From Symbiodinium natans (lineage: Eukaryota > Sar > Dinophyceae > Suessiales > Symbiodiniaceae), in the NCBI GenBank assembly GCA_905221605.1, contig CAJNDS010000111.1, positions 97,589-161,588 of the forward strand: a stretch of 64,000 bases of DNA, given 5' to 3'. This document shows, one piece after another, positions 35,666 to 47,932 of the stretch. The notes under the pieces were generated by a model. That model searched no databases. It saw only the letters and a list, made by a program, of their open reading frames with translations, and was not told where the DNA came from. The translations under genes and the position numbers were made by a program. How positions within the stretch are numbered: position 1 is the first letter of the stretch; the number at the start of each line of letters is the position of its first letter.

Positions 35666-37050
35666 CTCGTCGTGTCCAGTTTTTTGGCTGACGCCTTGGA
35701 GGGAGTCAGAGGTGTTGTGGCAAGCGGTGGCACAAAGTTTGTCTAAAGTCTGTGTGTCCTAAAAATTTGAGTACTAAGAATGTTCCAATGACAGCTGCGC
35801 CGAGGGGATCCTGCTGCTTCGGGATCGACCCCGCAATAGCGTCCCAAGGCCGCTGATGAGCGGGGCATAGTGTTTTGAGCAAGATGATTAAATCATCCTT
35901 TGCATTTTTATGAACAGTTTTGTGGCCAACGTGCCAGCGTGGAAATACACGCGCCGCAGCAGACCCAGCGTGCGAGCTGCGGCTAGCCGCTAGCTCTAGT
36001 GGGGAGTTGCCTAGCCAGGACAAAGCTTGCTGAGTCTGCTCACTCGTGCAGTGCATCGCAGTCCCAAGTCAACCACGAGAGAACATACATGAGGAGATGC
36101 CAGCTTCAGCAGACACCATGATGCTATTCGGAGTGCTGAGCTCAGCAGCAGAGGTCAGCATGTGGGGTCCCTCATGCTCCGTCCTAGAACCCTCTGGCCT
36201 ACAGCTGATGTATTGGGGGGGAGAAAGATGCTCTTTGTGTGCTGGAGCAATGGTAGAGAACTCTTGCCCATTACCTTCCATTAGCAGTGGAAAATGAACC
36301 TGTATATGTGCATATTTTTATATGTTTTTGTATGTGTGTTTTCATTTCAATGCTCCCCCTTCCCAGAATCTATCTTTTCAGGCCAGGTTCTGTAGGCCCA
36401 AACCTTATGCTTAACACATATAAACCCTTAGCCTTAATCACTAAATTTTATTTTTCCTCAACCTTATTGGTTTGATGCTTGAGCCAAAGCCATTTCCTCG
36501 CCTTAAATTTAGCGAATGCAAGGTTTAGGAGCCCGAAAATCAGGAATAAGCGGGGAAGGGGGTTTCATCCAACTTAGGCAGGACCCGCTAACCCTCCCCC
36601 CCCCAACTCGCACCCTACACCCACCCCACCCCACAGCCCATCCCCGCGTGGTGCTCAAGTGCGTGCACCTATGTGAGATCTGGGCGCACGGTGCTACGTG
36701 GCGATGTTCGAGATCCGTTTGCCTACTCTGCAGAGATTTGTCCTCACAGGAACGAGTGAAGTGCTTTGTCGCCGGCAAGGTGCCCACTCCGCACACCCCA
36801 CCCCGCCCCACGCCCCATGCCCCACGCCCCACAGCCCACACCCCACACACCAGACCTCAGACCACAGACCCCCGGTGCCGAAAGAGGTCTAGCCTTCGAA
36901 ATAACCGTAAATTAGGAACAAGGAAGAAAATTTGGCCCCAGCGCCTCAACGAATAGGCGGAAGTGATGTCTTCACTTTCATGTAAAGTTTCTGACTAAGG
37001 TTTGGAGGTAGCTGAAACCCTCCCCCTCCGGCAGTAGATTCTCCAGGGTG
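35666..37050. other. No supported gene
   Basis: Only short frames. CCCA/CCAC-rich patches lie at 36,595-36,645 and 36,785-36,860, and isolated CCCTAA-like words begin to appear (36,400-36,440). Confidence 0.4.
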
Positions 37051-37059
37051 AGGTACTGG

Positions 37060-37340
37060 TACCAAAAATGTATATATACGTACATCTATACATGTGTACA
37101 TATATACATGTATACATGTATACATGTGCAAATATATACAAATATATACAAATATACAAATAGATGCAAAGCTATACAAATGCATACAAATATACATATA
37201 TACACATACACACATATGCACATATACAATACACACACATATATATATATATATATATTAGATATTAGATATACATCTATACATATATACATTTATACAT
37301 ATGTACATATGTACATATACACATAAATACATATAGGTGT
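37060..37340. repeat. ATACA/TATACATG-rich microsatellite region
   Basis: About 280 bases of TATACA, ACATGTATAC and AAATATAC words ending in a TA run and TACATA words. Tyr/Ile/Thr-rich frames are artefacts. Confidence 0.85.
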
Positions 37341-37551
37341 GTGAAAATAAAAGCAGCGACTTTGTGCCACATGGCCATCATCTTTCGTATGTAGACCTGT
37401 CTGCTTGCATTAGCCTTTCCCCAGGGGAAATCTGAACCCCTGTATGTTCACAGAGAGCAAGTTGCAAACGCGTTCATCAGATCATTTGCTTCAAGCTTGA
37501 TCTGAACCTTTCAAACCCGGACCCCGAACCTGTCACTGTCCAGAAGCAAAA

Positions 37552-37812
37552 TCATGACTGACCTGCATACGTGCCAAAACTGTCGGCTGGGCCTTTGTAA
37601 CCCATGCTGAGAGGTACACGCATGTAGAAACCCAGTCTGTCTGGAGCCGCTGGGGAAACTTTTCTGGCATCATCATGGCACAGCCCGCCCTCTGACTGCC
37701 TTCTTGGGGAAGGCGAGCATCCTGGAATACCATGGAGCTTGTTTCCCAACCGCATGCTTCTCCGGAAAACAACATGGGACAATTCAGAAATAGCCAGCAT
37801 CATGAGTCTCAT
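37552..37812 (-). CDS. Possible exon
   Basis: Open minus frame of 86 codons, with coding-like stretches SELSHVVFRRSMRLGNKLHG and RLGFYMRVPLSMGYKGPADS. Not recognised; competing frames exist, so low confidence. The stretch 37,815-39,180 shows nothing firmer, with GAC/GGAGA-type repeats around 38,225-38,350. Confidence 0.25.
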   Translation of the reverse strand: MRLMMLAISELSHVVFRRSMRLGNKLHGIPGCSPSPRRQSEGGLCHDDARKVSPAAPDRLGFYMRVPLSMGYKGPADSFGTYAGQS

Positions 37813-39180
37813 CAGGTTTCTCGCTCAAAGAAGGGTGCTGCTGGTTTTGCTGTTGCTGCTTCGCAGCTGCCCGTCTAAGGGTCTCGAGAAGGTATGGCCT
37901 CTTTATCGGTGGGGTCGTGGCGGATTTTCCGGCGTTGAGATTGTCTGGCGGTAGAGGCTCATAGAGACTCGTGGGGCCAAGGCGAACAAGCTTGCACACC
38001 CCTCTGAATGTTGTGATACTTTTTTGTGTATTCCGACATATTTCAAAACTGTGTCGCCGCCTGCGCCCCAACACTTGGAGACTGTTGTTCGTGATTTTTG
38101 CGGTGGGCACTATTCTCGAACTGGTTTCCCGGACTGCATCGTTTCTTTTTTATTGTTTTCCCCAAACAGTCTACTGTTGGGGTTCTAAATTCATTTAAGG
38201 ATTGCCGACATTCTGAGGACTGTTGCCGGGCTCCTGGGCTCCTTGTCTCCCTTTGTCTCCCTTCATGTGGGTGGCTTTGCCGGGTTGCTGTGCTCCTCTC
38301 CTCCCTGTGTCTGCCTTCGTCTCCCTTTGTCTCCCGTCGTCTCCACTGTTTCTTTGATCTGCCTTTGACTGTTTGGGGTCTTCGGTGGTGCAATTGTCAT
38401 TTTTACGGTTTGGTTTTGCTTTGTTGGCGAGTTGCAGGCAAGAAACACTGGATATACTCCAAACACAGTACATATGGTCTTGAAGACGTTTCGCGAGCTT
38501 GGGTTCAAACTCAGAAAATCTTAGTCCCAAGCACTCTTGCGAGCGGGGGAGGGGGAAGTTTACCAGGATCTTACATCCAAGTTGTTGTCAGGAAGACCTT
38601 GTTTGCCAATACCAAATACCAACAGCTGCGTACCCAAGCGTTTTCGCACTGAGGGAGAACCGACAGCACGATACTGGAGCCAGCCGCGGAAGGCGATGGA
38701 CCGATGGACATTAACTTGTTGTTTTCATAGATTGGAAGGCCCTAAGGCTGCTCTCCCGGCTGCAACAGCGTCGTGATATGCGTTTGAAAGTATGCGTTGT
38801 TCGCTCAGTAGAGCTACTGAGTCTAAGCACACAAAAGTGAATACGAAGCGCTTCGCGGCAGGGGGCCGTGCGGCAGATTTCGGGCTCAGCCTCGGGCCTT
38901 AGCCTGCGCAGGACGTTGGAGTGGAAGCGACTGTAAGCGATTGGTTTTCGCGACAGTTCTAAGGTAGGCAACGCTGTCGATTGTGTGGAAATTCAGTCCC
39001 CTCCTCAGTGAAATGATCAGCACATGCTTCGAAGCTTGAACACCATTTGTATGGAGAGTTCATGAAGCAACAGCCCCATACACACTTACGCACTGTGGAG
39101 TTTGGCTTTCTTCGCAGGCTGCGTGGCGGCAAGAAGCTCAGATGTTGTTGTGAAAGTCAGATAAGATGCGCGTGTGCGCG

Positions 39181-39585
<405 letters not shown>

Positions 39586-39699
39586 TTAGGGCGGCAAGGG
39601 TGTAGGCAGCGGTACCTGGCATGTACGCATGCGCTCGCCCTACGAAGCCCTGAGCCCCTGCTTGCGCCCGGGCACGAAGACGGGGAACAGCTGCGCCGG

Positions 39700-39962
39700 T
39701 ACCTAGGGCTTAGGATTTAGGGTTAGGGGTTAGGGTTTAGGCTGTTTGTTTTGTTGGGGTGATCTTGGCTTCCAAAAAAATCGTCCGCGTTGCTTTGAGT
39801 TCAAGGCATCAGGGGCATCTCGTGGTTTTACTTGGGGCCCCCTCGCTGGGACCCGAGCCCTCAACTCCAAAAGCTTTGTAGGGGGTTTCGGGTTTAGGGT
39901 TTAGGCTTTCGGGGTTTAGGGTCTAGGGTTTCCGGGGTTTCCGGGGTTTCCGAGGTTTACAG
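39700..39962. repeat. TTTAGGG and TTTCCGGGG-type repeats
   Basis: Short TTTAGGG/TTAGGG groups at 39,705-39,745 and 39,887-39,930, then four GGGTTTCC(G) units. Together with the donor at 39,995 they lie in the presumed intron of the minus-strand exon at 39,996-40,119. Confidence 0.75.
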
Positions 39963-39995
39963 GTCTAGGTTGGGGGGAGCTGTGCAAAAAATGAC

Positions 39996-40119
39996 CTGAA
40001 TTCCTCCCAAGTGCCCCGGGCTTCAGAGGCGTCGTGGCGTTGGGGAACAGCTGCGCGACGTAGGTGGCATCATTCGTAGAGAAGCTGTTCAGCACCTCAG
40101 TCTGCGACATCCTCGACAT
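39996..40119 (-). CDS. Possible first exon, minus strand
   Basis: ATG at 40119 follows an in-frame stop and opens MSRMSQTEVLNSFSTNDATY then VAQLFPNATTPLKPGALGRN. The exon ends at AATTCAG|GTCATT, a standard GT donor. The composition is convincing; the product is not recognised. The following intron starts into the TTTAGGG-type repeat. Confidence 0.4.
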
Positions 40120-40174
40120 GGCTCATGACAAGAATTCAAACGTTGACGTGAACATGTCAAGGATTTAGATGTTT

Positions 40175-40176
40175 AT

Positions 40177-40229
<53 letters not shown>
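40175..40229. repeat. (ATA)n microsatellite
   Basis: About 16 AAT/ATA units. Confidence 0.95.
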
Positions 40230-40232
<3 letters not shown>

Positions 40233-41081
40233 CCTACACAAAATGACTTAATTGATTTTGTAAAAATAGATTGTCCGGCCCAAACACCAGGTTCGAGCCG
40301 ACAGGGCGCCCTACAGGCCGCCGTCCAGGCAACCCTAGAGCTGAAGACAACAGTGTGAGAAGCATACTGCTGCTCATCACCCTAAACTTACGTCAAGAAC
40401 AAGACCTGAACCACCCCTCAGATTCGCACAAGCCTGTGGGCCAAGAAACCGCCACGACCTCAGTGGCACCTGCGGCCACAGCTTGAGCGATGCCAGTGCC
40501 ATCGGAGTAGCCGCCGTCCTTCAAAAGAGCTTAAGCCGTTTTGAGCCGGGTTTTGAACCCTAAAACCTCTTTTTTGTTTTAACCCTAAACCTTAAACCCT
40601 ACTTCACTATACGTCCCGACACACGCAGCACATCTTGAGGCTCCAGATCTTGAGGCTCCAGACGCTGCCGAGTGTCCAACAGCGCATGCACGGCCCCCCG
40701 TGCTAAGCTGCCCAACGTCGTGGCGCTGATGTCGGCGCGCAAGCTATCCTAAAGCAGATGCTCTTGGGGGTCTCTACGCTCTCTCTGTGAACGGTGCTAC
40801 AAGTCGGCTTTGAGCTGCCGAACAACTTGATAGCCCACCAGCACTGCTTTCGCACTGCCGTTGCATGCAGGCAATCTCGGGCCGGCCGACCCAGTGAGAG
40901 AGACCTGTTTTTTTTTCAATGGACCCAGATCTACCCGAGTGAACATAAACCCTAAACCCTAAACCCCAGGTACCAAACCGAGCTGCCAGGAGCTGCTCCG
41001 CAACGCTGAAGAAGCCCTGGCCCTGATCGGGGGGAGGCACCAGGGGCTCCAGGGCTCTTCTGAAAGTAGTATATAGGGAAT

Positions 41082-41152
41082 ATAGGGTTTAGGGTTTAGG
41101 GTTTAGGGTTTGGGGTTTGGAGTTTAGGGTTTAGGGTTTAGGGTTTAGGGTT
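41082..41152. repeat. TTTAGGG array
   Basis: About nine TTTAGGG units with TTTGGGG and GTTTGGAG variants. Directly followed (about 10 bases) by a coding-like segment at 41,162. Confidence 0.9.
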
Positions 41153-41161
41153 CGCGGCCAG

Positions 41162-41240
41162 GTCGCGTCAGATTACGTCGACAAAGCGACACGAGAGGTG
41201 AGGCAGGCAGACCGAAACGAACTGCGCCCCGCGCATTGCA
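41162..41240 (+). CDS. Possible exon
   Basis: Starts at CCAG|G right after the TTTAGGG array and reads VASDYVDKATREVRQADRNE then LRPAHC. A GT donor inside (CGAGAG|GTGAGG) is an alternative end. Product not recognised. Confidence 0.35.
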
Positions 41241-41492
41241 GTGTATACATGAGCTGTGGAATAGGTTGGCCGATGACGGTAGTCCAATCTGCCTTCGCGC
41301 TTCACCGATTTTTTTCATCACCCTATTCAAGAGCGGAAGGCAAGGACCCCTTTTGTACAACCCACAAGGGGCCAAAAACTAAGGGCCCATACTTCGTAAC
41401 CCTTGAACCCGAAACCGAACTGTACCTGTGAACAGCCCGCCTGGCTGCCAGTGCTGATCCACACACCCACCTGGAGAGGCCGCAGACGTTTC

Positions 41493-41571
41493 GGGGTTTA
41501 GGGATTATAGGGTTTAGGGTTCAGGGTTTAGGGTTTAGGGTTTAGGGTTTAGGGTTTAGGGTTTAGGGTTT
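41493..41571. repeat. TTTAGGG array
   Basis: Nine near-perfect units plus a TTCAGGG variant. Both strands are open just beyond it (41,572-41,640), so the neighbouring coding strand is unclear. Confidence 0.9.
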
Positions 41572-42536
41572 GTCCATGAAGTACTCCTACTTGGGCTCCT
41601 GGACGTGCTGAAAGGGGTTCTCGAAGAAGCTTTCTGAAATCAAGGGCCGTCTTGTCAGCTCGGTTGACCATGCCCTACTCCCCGTAGAACATGAAAACAA
41701 GCATACAGACATCACATTGACATAACGGCGAAGCAGACCGCACGCCCAAGCCCACGTACGCCCGGGTGGCACCAATTCTGAAAAGAGCCGACGAAGACCG
41801 GCGCGACAACCGACTGCTGTGTCCGCAGCAGAGCTAACTAAACCCTTTTGCATTAGGCTTGTTGCTGTACTCGTCTGGATAGACCCGTTGGGCTGCCCTC
41901 AACCTTTGGGCTTCCCAAGATAGGCCCCCTCAAAACAGTCGGACAAATATCGATGCAGCATCATGGCAAAATCCATCTTCATTTCTCGCTGTTTAGTCCG
42001 GTCAAATCTAGCTGGAAGTAATTTTGCATATTTCTACATGACGTCTTCGAAACAATATGAGGATCCAAGCCTGGCGCGATATAACATGGAGCATGGGTCG
42101 CCTCGGCCTTGAGCAGGCTAGACACCTGTGGCCAGGTTCTGTAGTCGGGAGGTTCTTGCACGTGCCTCGGGTTTGGGTTCTTGTCACCTGACTGACAGGT
42201 TTCGGGGGGGGGGGGGGGGGGGGCACTGCAGGGCCTAGCTTAAATCTCCATGGATTGTTTGAGATGACTTAGGCTTTATAAGGCCGAGTCACTTAAAACT
42301 TGTGCTGAAATCCAAACCGGGTAGTACGAACGTCTGGTCCCCGTTCCCAAAATGGCCCTTGAAAGCAAAAACCAAGTCATCACCAGTGACAGAGACAAGG
42401 AGAAGCTATAGTCAAGCCAAGAAGAACATGGTAGCCCAGTAACCATATTATGATACGGGCACCCTTTTTGGGGTTGGCTATTTTTTTCAGGGAGACCATA
42501 AACAAAAAACAAAAAACAACTGGACCGGAAGGAGCA

Positions 42537-42625
42537 GGTGAAGGAGGCCTCTGCAGCAGCCAGTCCGTCGACCAGCGCTCCGCCAAAGACGGCGGAGGAT
42601 GCAGCGGCCGCCCTGCGCGGGCTAA
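42537..42625 (+). CDS. Possible exon, Ala/Pro-rich
   Basis: AG|GTG acceptor at 42,536, reading VKEASAAASPSTSAPPKTAE then DAAAALRGL, followed by a GT donor (AAG|GTCGAG) that runs straight into a TTTAGGG array. It looks like a disordered linker. Product not recognised. Confidence 0.35.
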
Positions 42626-42629
42626 GGTC

Positions 42630-42720
42630 GAGGGTTTTAGGGTGTTTAGGGGTTTAAGGGTTTAGGGTTTAGGTTTAGGGTTTAGGGTTTGGGGCATTAA
42701 GGTTTAGGGTTTAGGGTTAG
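42630..42720. repeat. TTTAGGG array
   Basis: Degenerate units (TTTAGGG, TTTAAGG, TTTTAGGG) immediately 3' of a possible splice donor at 42,625. Confidence 0.85.
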
Positions 42721-43540
42721 CAGGGATTTTGACTGATTTGGGTTTTAAGGTTTAGGGCACACTGCAAGGTACACTTCGGGAAGTCTGAAAAGCCAAGCAG
42801 ACCCGCCATCCAAGGCAGTAGGCCGGACGCTAGCATCTTCGTGGTGCCGGTCTGGGTCTGGTCTGCTTAGCAGGAAGCTCACGAACCAGAGCGCCCGGAT
42901 GAACAATGGCCACGGCCGACGTAACCGTCTCGAGCCCGGGAAGGCATGGGTCTGTCTAGATGAACAGTCCGGAGCGCCCGCACGCAACCAACTAACACCA
43001 GCTAACAACACAATACCTCCCCAATCAGGGCACCCAAAATGGGAACACACGTTTTTGCTTGCCTGGCGTGGGGGGGGGGGGGGCACAATGCCTCTGGGAG
43101 GTGAAGCTTGGCCCATCTTTTCATGGCCTGGCGATGGGCAGACGACCACTGTGCTCCAGCAGGCTGCCGTTCGCGCCATCCTGCGCCGGGTCGGGGAATT
43201 TCCCCCGATGGCACCCTGAACCCGAGGGTTCACCCTGACCCTCATCCTCAAGCCCCAAAGAAAACTGCAGAAGCCCTTCGGAGCTTCACCCGGGGCCCTC
43301 TTACCTCATCGTTAACACATCAACCCAGATGAATCATGATCAGCACCCCGTTGTAACATTCATGTGACATGACCCAAGATGAATGGGCTTTTTGAATAAA
43401 CATCCTTGGATGGCTGGGCATTCCCCCCCCCCCCCCCCCCAAAAAAAAAAAAGGCTACTCCCTCACATACCCCAAAAGTGCGACGAAGCATGTTCCACAA
43501 AAAGCAGGGCACAGCAGCAGCAAAGCTCATTTTCGGAAGC

Positions 43541-43588
43541 CCCCCTAAACCCTAAACCCTAAACCCTAAACCCTAAACCCTAAACCCC
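43541..43588. repeat. CCCTAAA array
   Basis: Six perfect CCCTAAA units next to a minus-strand coding-like segment. Confidence 0.9.
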
Positions 43589-43589
43589 C

Positions 43590-43775
43590 CAAAACATCGC
43601 AGCAGGAAAGGTCCAGCCGGACGGGGGGAGCTGCAATGGCCACGTGATCAAGGAGCGCGGAGAGCTGGTACTGGAATCTTGGAGAGGCTCCAAACAAGAG
43701 GGGCAAACTCCAAAAAACCCCTTTCGGGCTGCGCATGAAAGTGTTTGTGGCGATTCCTACTTGCCATTTCGATGG
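43590..43775 (-). CDS. Possible exon
   Basis: Minus frame reading KWQVGIATNTFMRSPKGVFW, then LPLLFGASPRFQYQLSALLD and VAIAAPPVRLDLSCCDVL, adjoining the CCCTAAA array. Natural composition, hydrophobic middle. Product not recognised. Confidence 0.35.
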
Positions 43776-43779
43776 ATTG

Positions 43780-44260
43780 TAATCATTTAGGCAGCATATG
43801 ATCATGGCAATCATATAACCATATACTCATTTATACTGACACAATTTTATCATCATATAACAAACAATACAACAATTTAGTAGCATAATAATGTAATGCA
43901 ATGATCATATAAATAGCTTATACATATACGAATATAACCATATACTGATTGATATAACAATTTCATAATATATTGATGTGTACTCATAAGCCTCAGGGTT
44001 GAGTAGTTCGGCTGGCAGCAACATCGAAACCTCTTCCCCAGGTGCAGCCTGAGGAGCTGGAGCGACACCTGAAATCACGATCGGGAAAAATCATGATATT
44101 CTGCAGATGAGATCCCCTGCTACCTGCTCTACCTATCGACAAAATTACCAGCGACGATGGGCATATGAATTCCCGAAAATAATATCAATTTGGGAAATTA
44201 TCGTATCTCGTAGGATTTCCTATGGAGAATAAAAAATAATAGAAAGGTGCAGGTCGCAAG
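43780..44260. other. AT-rich noncoding stretch
   Basis: Markedly AT-rich relative to its flanks. ATATAACCATATACT occurs at 43,813 and 43,932. No gene seen. Confidence 0.6.
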
Positions 44261-44373
44261 AGATGGAGCCTACCCTAGGGCGGGTTTTATTTGGGGAGGG
44301 GGGTTCACAAAATCCCAAAACCCCTAAACCCTAAACCCCCACCCCTCACGCTCCCCCACCCCCAACACCCCCG

Positions 44374-44476
44374 GGAGCAAAACCAAAGAAGACGCCGAAG
44401 ATGCCTCCGAGAGTGCCATGTACGGCAGCGGGGCGCTGCTCGCCACGCCTTCCCGGCTCCATGTCGTGGACACAGG
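44374..44476 (+). CDS. Possible exon
   Basis: Reads SKTKEDAEDASESAMYGSGA then LLATPSRLHVVDTG, between a CCCTAAA group (44,319-44,340) and a TTTAGGG group (44,500-44,527). Product not recognised. Confidence 0.35.
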
Positions 44477-45697
44477 GTTATGAACCAGAACATCACAGGT
44501 TTTAGGATTTAGGATTTAGGGTTTAGGCCAGGCGAGGCGCACTCTGTCCCATGTTGCTGTAAAGCCCGTTTTGCATGTTGGAGCCCATCTGGGCACTGGT
44601 GATACACCGATACCAAGCTATGGAAAAGCTCACTGGAAAAATTCAAATGTTTCGGGTTTAGGGTGTAGGGCTTCGGCAGCACAATCAGTCCGAACTCCAA
44701 GCCTCTTGAGGCCTGGATGAGCCCCAAACCCTGAACACCCTCAAAGTCTTAGGCGGTGGGACGGTTTGGGGCTGCTAGTGGGGCCTGCCCCCAGGGTCAC
44801 TGAGAAGGAGGCGGGCAGCATGGAAATTGGAGCTTGGACCTTGGCGATAGGACTGAGTCGCACTACAGGGCATAGAGACAAGGTTCTGGGGCCCCTCCTT
44901 TACAAGAAGCCCCCTTCATTCGCTTCTTCTAGGGCTTGGTACCCGAAACCTACAGGGGCCTCAAGGTGGGAGCCCTGCGAAACTCCAATGGCAAATCTTG
45001 GAAGAGACTGGAATCTCCATATGCAGGCGGCATCGTAGCTCACGCGCGACAGGAGAAGCTTTCCTGAGAGGATGCTGACAAAGCTGACACATGTTGCAGG
45101 ACTACGAGGCCGAAGCCTACTGAGTCACCACAACCCTCAGGTCCCCACTGCCCTCACTCGAAGCCCACACTGTGCAACACTTACCAGAAAGAAAACTGAC
45201 AATCCACACCCCAGCTAAAAAAAATGCAACACCTTGCGACACCGCCCCCGCGGCCGGGCCTTGAGCCACGTTGCCGTGCTGCCCAGTCTTCGGTAGCCTG
45301 GGTCTCCAAGACAGCAGCATAGGCCTTGTTCCTTTTTCGGGGGGGATCTTATGAGGTAGAAACAGGGCCGGCTTCCATTCCCGGTTAGTTTTCCCCAAAA
45401 CAGCCGGGGAATGGAAAGGTTGCATATGTAGTGTTCTTGCAAGTATTGGGCGCCCGTCCTATGATCGGCCCAGCAGCAGCAGCGAGTGATCCACCAGCCA
45501 GATCTGTCAGGGGCCGCATGGGAAACTGTCCAGGGACGTGACGCCATAACCTAATTCTGCATCTTAGCGTGGGGTTCATACGCCATTTTATGGGTTCACG
45601 ACTATTCTGGCAACAACCTGATTCCTGCCATTTTTGAACGCGCACGCTTTTCGACGTTTCACTGCCAAGCAACACTATTGAGCGAGCTCAACATCAG

Positions 45698-45795
45698 GGG
45701 GTTTCCAAAATTGGGGGGGTACCTTGTTGAAGTCCTCAATATGAGGGAATCCTACGATTTGGGGGGTCCCCTATATTTTCGTAAAGCCCTTCATC
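45698..45795. repeat. Dispersed G-rich repeat (GGGGTCCC family), copy
   Basis: GGGGGGTACC, GGGGGGTCCC and TATTTTCGTAAA(G/C)CCC are shared with 46,975-47,056. G-rich relatives lie at 50,985-51,087, 51,335-51,370 and, reversed, 62,345-62,415. Open frames through these copies are repeat translations. Confidence 0.5.
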
Positions 45796-46076
45796 TCTCA
45801 ACCCCCATCCACCTGCGGAACGCCAACCAACTTGACGAACTCGGAAACCGAAACCTCGAACTTTGAACTCCTCAAATTCCTGAATATGCTGGAGTAGCCT
45901 GGACACCCTATAAACCTTACGCCCTTAGATATCATATGCCTTACAGTCTAGCCCCTGATTGTCGAACCTGGAACCCATGAATACCCTCCTTATAACCATA
46001 ATAAACATAGCATGCTTAATATTCCTCTTGGGGCTTTATATGAAGAAGACTAAGCAAATCGAACCTAGGGAGACTA

Positions 46077-46195
46077 TGGGTTTAGGGTGCAGGGGTTAAC
46101 CCTAAACCCTAAACCTTTTTTAACCCAGGACTGCTGCGGAAGCCCTAAACCCTAAACCCTAAACCCCCTAAACCCCAAAGGGGTTTTAGGGCTTA
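46077..46195. repeat. CCCTAAA array with flanking TTTAGGG words
   Basis: Two CCCTAAA blocks (46,099-46,114 and 46,143-46,175) flanked by a TTTAGGG word on each side. Confidence 0.85.
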
Positions 46196-46294
46196 GAGCT
46201 TCGGCTTTGGGGGCTTAGCATCCGAATCCTGCAGCCCCGCCGTCTCTGCCTTCCCAGCCGATTCCTGGGAGGCCAGGGGTCCGCCCAGCCTCCA

Positions 46295-46417
46295 GTTTAG
46301 GGTTTAGGGTTTCGGGTTTAGGGTTGGGTTCAGGGTTCAGGGTTCAGGGTTTAGGGTTTAGGGCCTGGGGCTCATAGGGTTCGGGGTTTGAATTTCGGGT
46401 TTCGGGTTCAGGTTTCA
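46295..46417. repeat. TTTAGGG/TTCAGGG/TTTCGGG array
   Basis: Mixed 7-mer variants, mainly TTTAGGG at the edges and TTCAGGG or TTTCGGG inside. Confidence 0.85.
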
Positions 46418-46589
46418 GATTGCTTTGGTAGCTCGCGTCCTGGACCCGACCTTTGCAGGACCCTTCGAGGGTTTAGGGCTGAGGCTGCTTAAGCCAAGAA
46501 TGCCGCTCAGGCGCGGGAGTTCCTCTGAGATCCCTGCCGTGGAGTTCCTGAGGGAACATACTCAGAAACATGGACGGGGCTCCCGATGT

Positions 46590-46790
46590 CCCTTAAGCAG
46601 CAGGCTTTGCAGGCACCGTTCATCCGTATGCATGGAACGCCTAACAATGCGGGAGACACTCAAAACATTCAGCACGGCAATGGAAATGTCCAAGATTGCC
46701 CAAGCTCGGGGAATTGTCAAGCCGCGCGTCAGCAGCACATCCACGAAATGGCTCCAGGTCAAGCCAGTAGCTAAGAAGAACTGAGCGAGG
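46590..46790 (-). CDS. Possible membrane-protein exon
   Basis: Minus frame with hydrophobic runs CLRIFLAQFFLATGLTWSHF and AWAILDISIAVLNVLSVSRI, then basic SRIVRRSMHTDERCLQ. It may be a membrane-protein exon; the plus strand is also open here, so strand choice rests on composition only. Confidence 0.3.
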
Positions 46791-46974
46791 AAAATCCTGA
46801 GACAATCGCGCCGCAAAAGAACAAGGCAGCCAACTTGTTGAACAGTTCGTGGGCTCATCCTAAGCCCAACATGACTTGCACAAGAGCTGTGGCAAACGCA
46901 AGTCACGTGTCTCGCGCCCTGGGGCGCTTTTTGCAACTAAGGAAGCCCTTCTCGAAGAAACTGAGGAGCGGTTT

Positions 46975-47056
46975 ACGATACTAGGGGTACCGTATCGGGC
47001 TCCTTTTGACATTTGGGGTCTTCTTTTAGGGGTCCCCTGTTTTCGTAAACCCCCGT
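46975..47056. repeat. Dispersed G-rich repeat (GGGGTCCC family), copy
   Basis: Carries ACTAGGGGTACCGTAT, TTTGGGGTCTTC and GGGGTCCCCTGTTTTCGTAA; the last matches the end of the 45.7-kb copy. Confidence 0.5.
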
Positions 47057-47202
47057 AGGTACGTCAAGCTTCGTGTCTTCGTCACCAGTGCCCAGCAGCA
47101 GTCGAACCAAGAGCCTTACCAGCGTCTGAAAGCCATCGAACCTCAGGGGGGGAAACAGATCCTGGAAGCCGATTGAGGTGAGGGAGGCGAGGCCGCTTGT
47201 GT

Positions 47203-47289
47203 AGGGTTTAGGGCTTAGGGTTTAGGGTTTAGGGTTGTTTAGGGTTTAGGGTTAAGGGTTAAGGGTTAAGGGTTAGGGTTTAGGGTTAT
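47203..47289. repeat. TTTAGGG/TTAAGGG array
   Basis: TTTAGGG units passing into four TTAAGGG units and back. Confidence 0.9.
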
Positions 47290-47477
47290 TCTGCTCAGGG
47301 GCTGTATGTGTTTATGGTTTGGGGCTTGAGGGTTGGGCCTCTTTTCATCCACGGCCGTGGCCATCAGCCAGGGTTGAATCCAGAGCTCCTCGACCGAAGG
47401 TGAAGCATGGTCTCTCACTCGTGCCCCAACTTATGTAAGGCTTCGCGCAGCTTAGGATAAGGGGCCCTTCTTTAGTT

Positions 47478-47634
47478 AGAAGTGGCTTTGTAGTCTTGGC
47501 AGGTGTTTGCGAAGTTGCTCCCTGCTCCTGGAACTGCACAGCGGCCGAGGAAGGGTCGGCTGCCATGCCTGCGGCCAGGGCAGGGAGGGTCTTGCGGGGC
47601 GGCGTTTCGTGTGCCGGGGGCTTCATGCAGCACA
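47478..47634 (-). CDS. Possible exon
   Basis: Minus frame CCMKPPAHETPPRKTLPALA then AGMAADPSSAAVQFQEQGAT, starting after CCAG beside a CCCTAAA array (47,645-47,673). Likely a disordered, Ala/Pro-rich segment of the same gene as the exon at 47,933-48,016, though phases do not settle it. Confidence 0.35.
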
Positions 47635-47644
47635 CTGGAGATCC

Positions 47645-47673
47645 TCTAAACCCTAAACCCTAAACCCTAAACC
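47645..47673. repeat. CCCTAAA array
   Basis: Four perfect units, between two minus-strand exon candidates. Confidence 0.9.
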
Positions 47674-47890
47674 TGTTGCACCTCCCTGAGTCGCCCCCAG
47701 GCACTCGCATGTCCTTCTTCGACCAGGAGCCCTCTGACAACCTGGACTCAAACCCTCAATTAAGGAATTTAAGGGCTTAGGGTTGAGGGCTAAGGAAAAA
47801 GGGTGTTAGGAAACACCCCCCCCCCCCCCCACGCCTCTAAACTCTTATTTTGCATCCTCAGACCCTCAATTACTCAATTAAGGAATAGAA

Positions 47891-47932
47891 GGGTTTAGGG
47901 TTTAGGGCTAGGGTGTTAGGGTTTAGGTTTAC
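47891..47932. repeat. TTTAGGG array abutting a splice donor
   Basis: TTTAGGG, GGGCTAGGG and GTTAGGG units. Read on the minus strand it begins GTAAACCTAAACCC, so the first bases serve as the GT donor of the exon ending at 47,933. Confidence 0.85.

Noticed and set aside
36478-36498. Possible spliced-leader relict (reverse complement contains TTTGGCTCAAG)
   Set aside because: Only 11 bases match the known dinoflagellate leader end; the upstream GTAGCCATT part is absent and no gene follows.
40285-40300. tRNA B-box-like GGTTCGAGCC
   Set aside because: The expected upstream A box falls in an ATA microsatellite; no cloverleaf.
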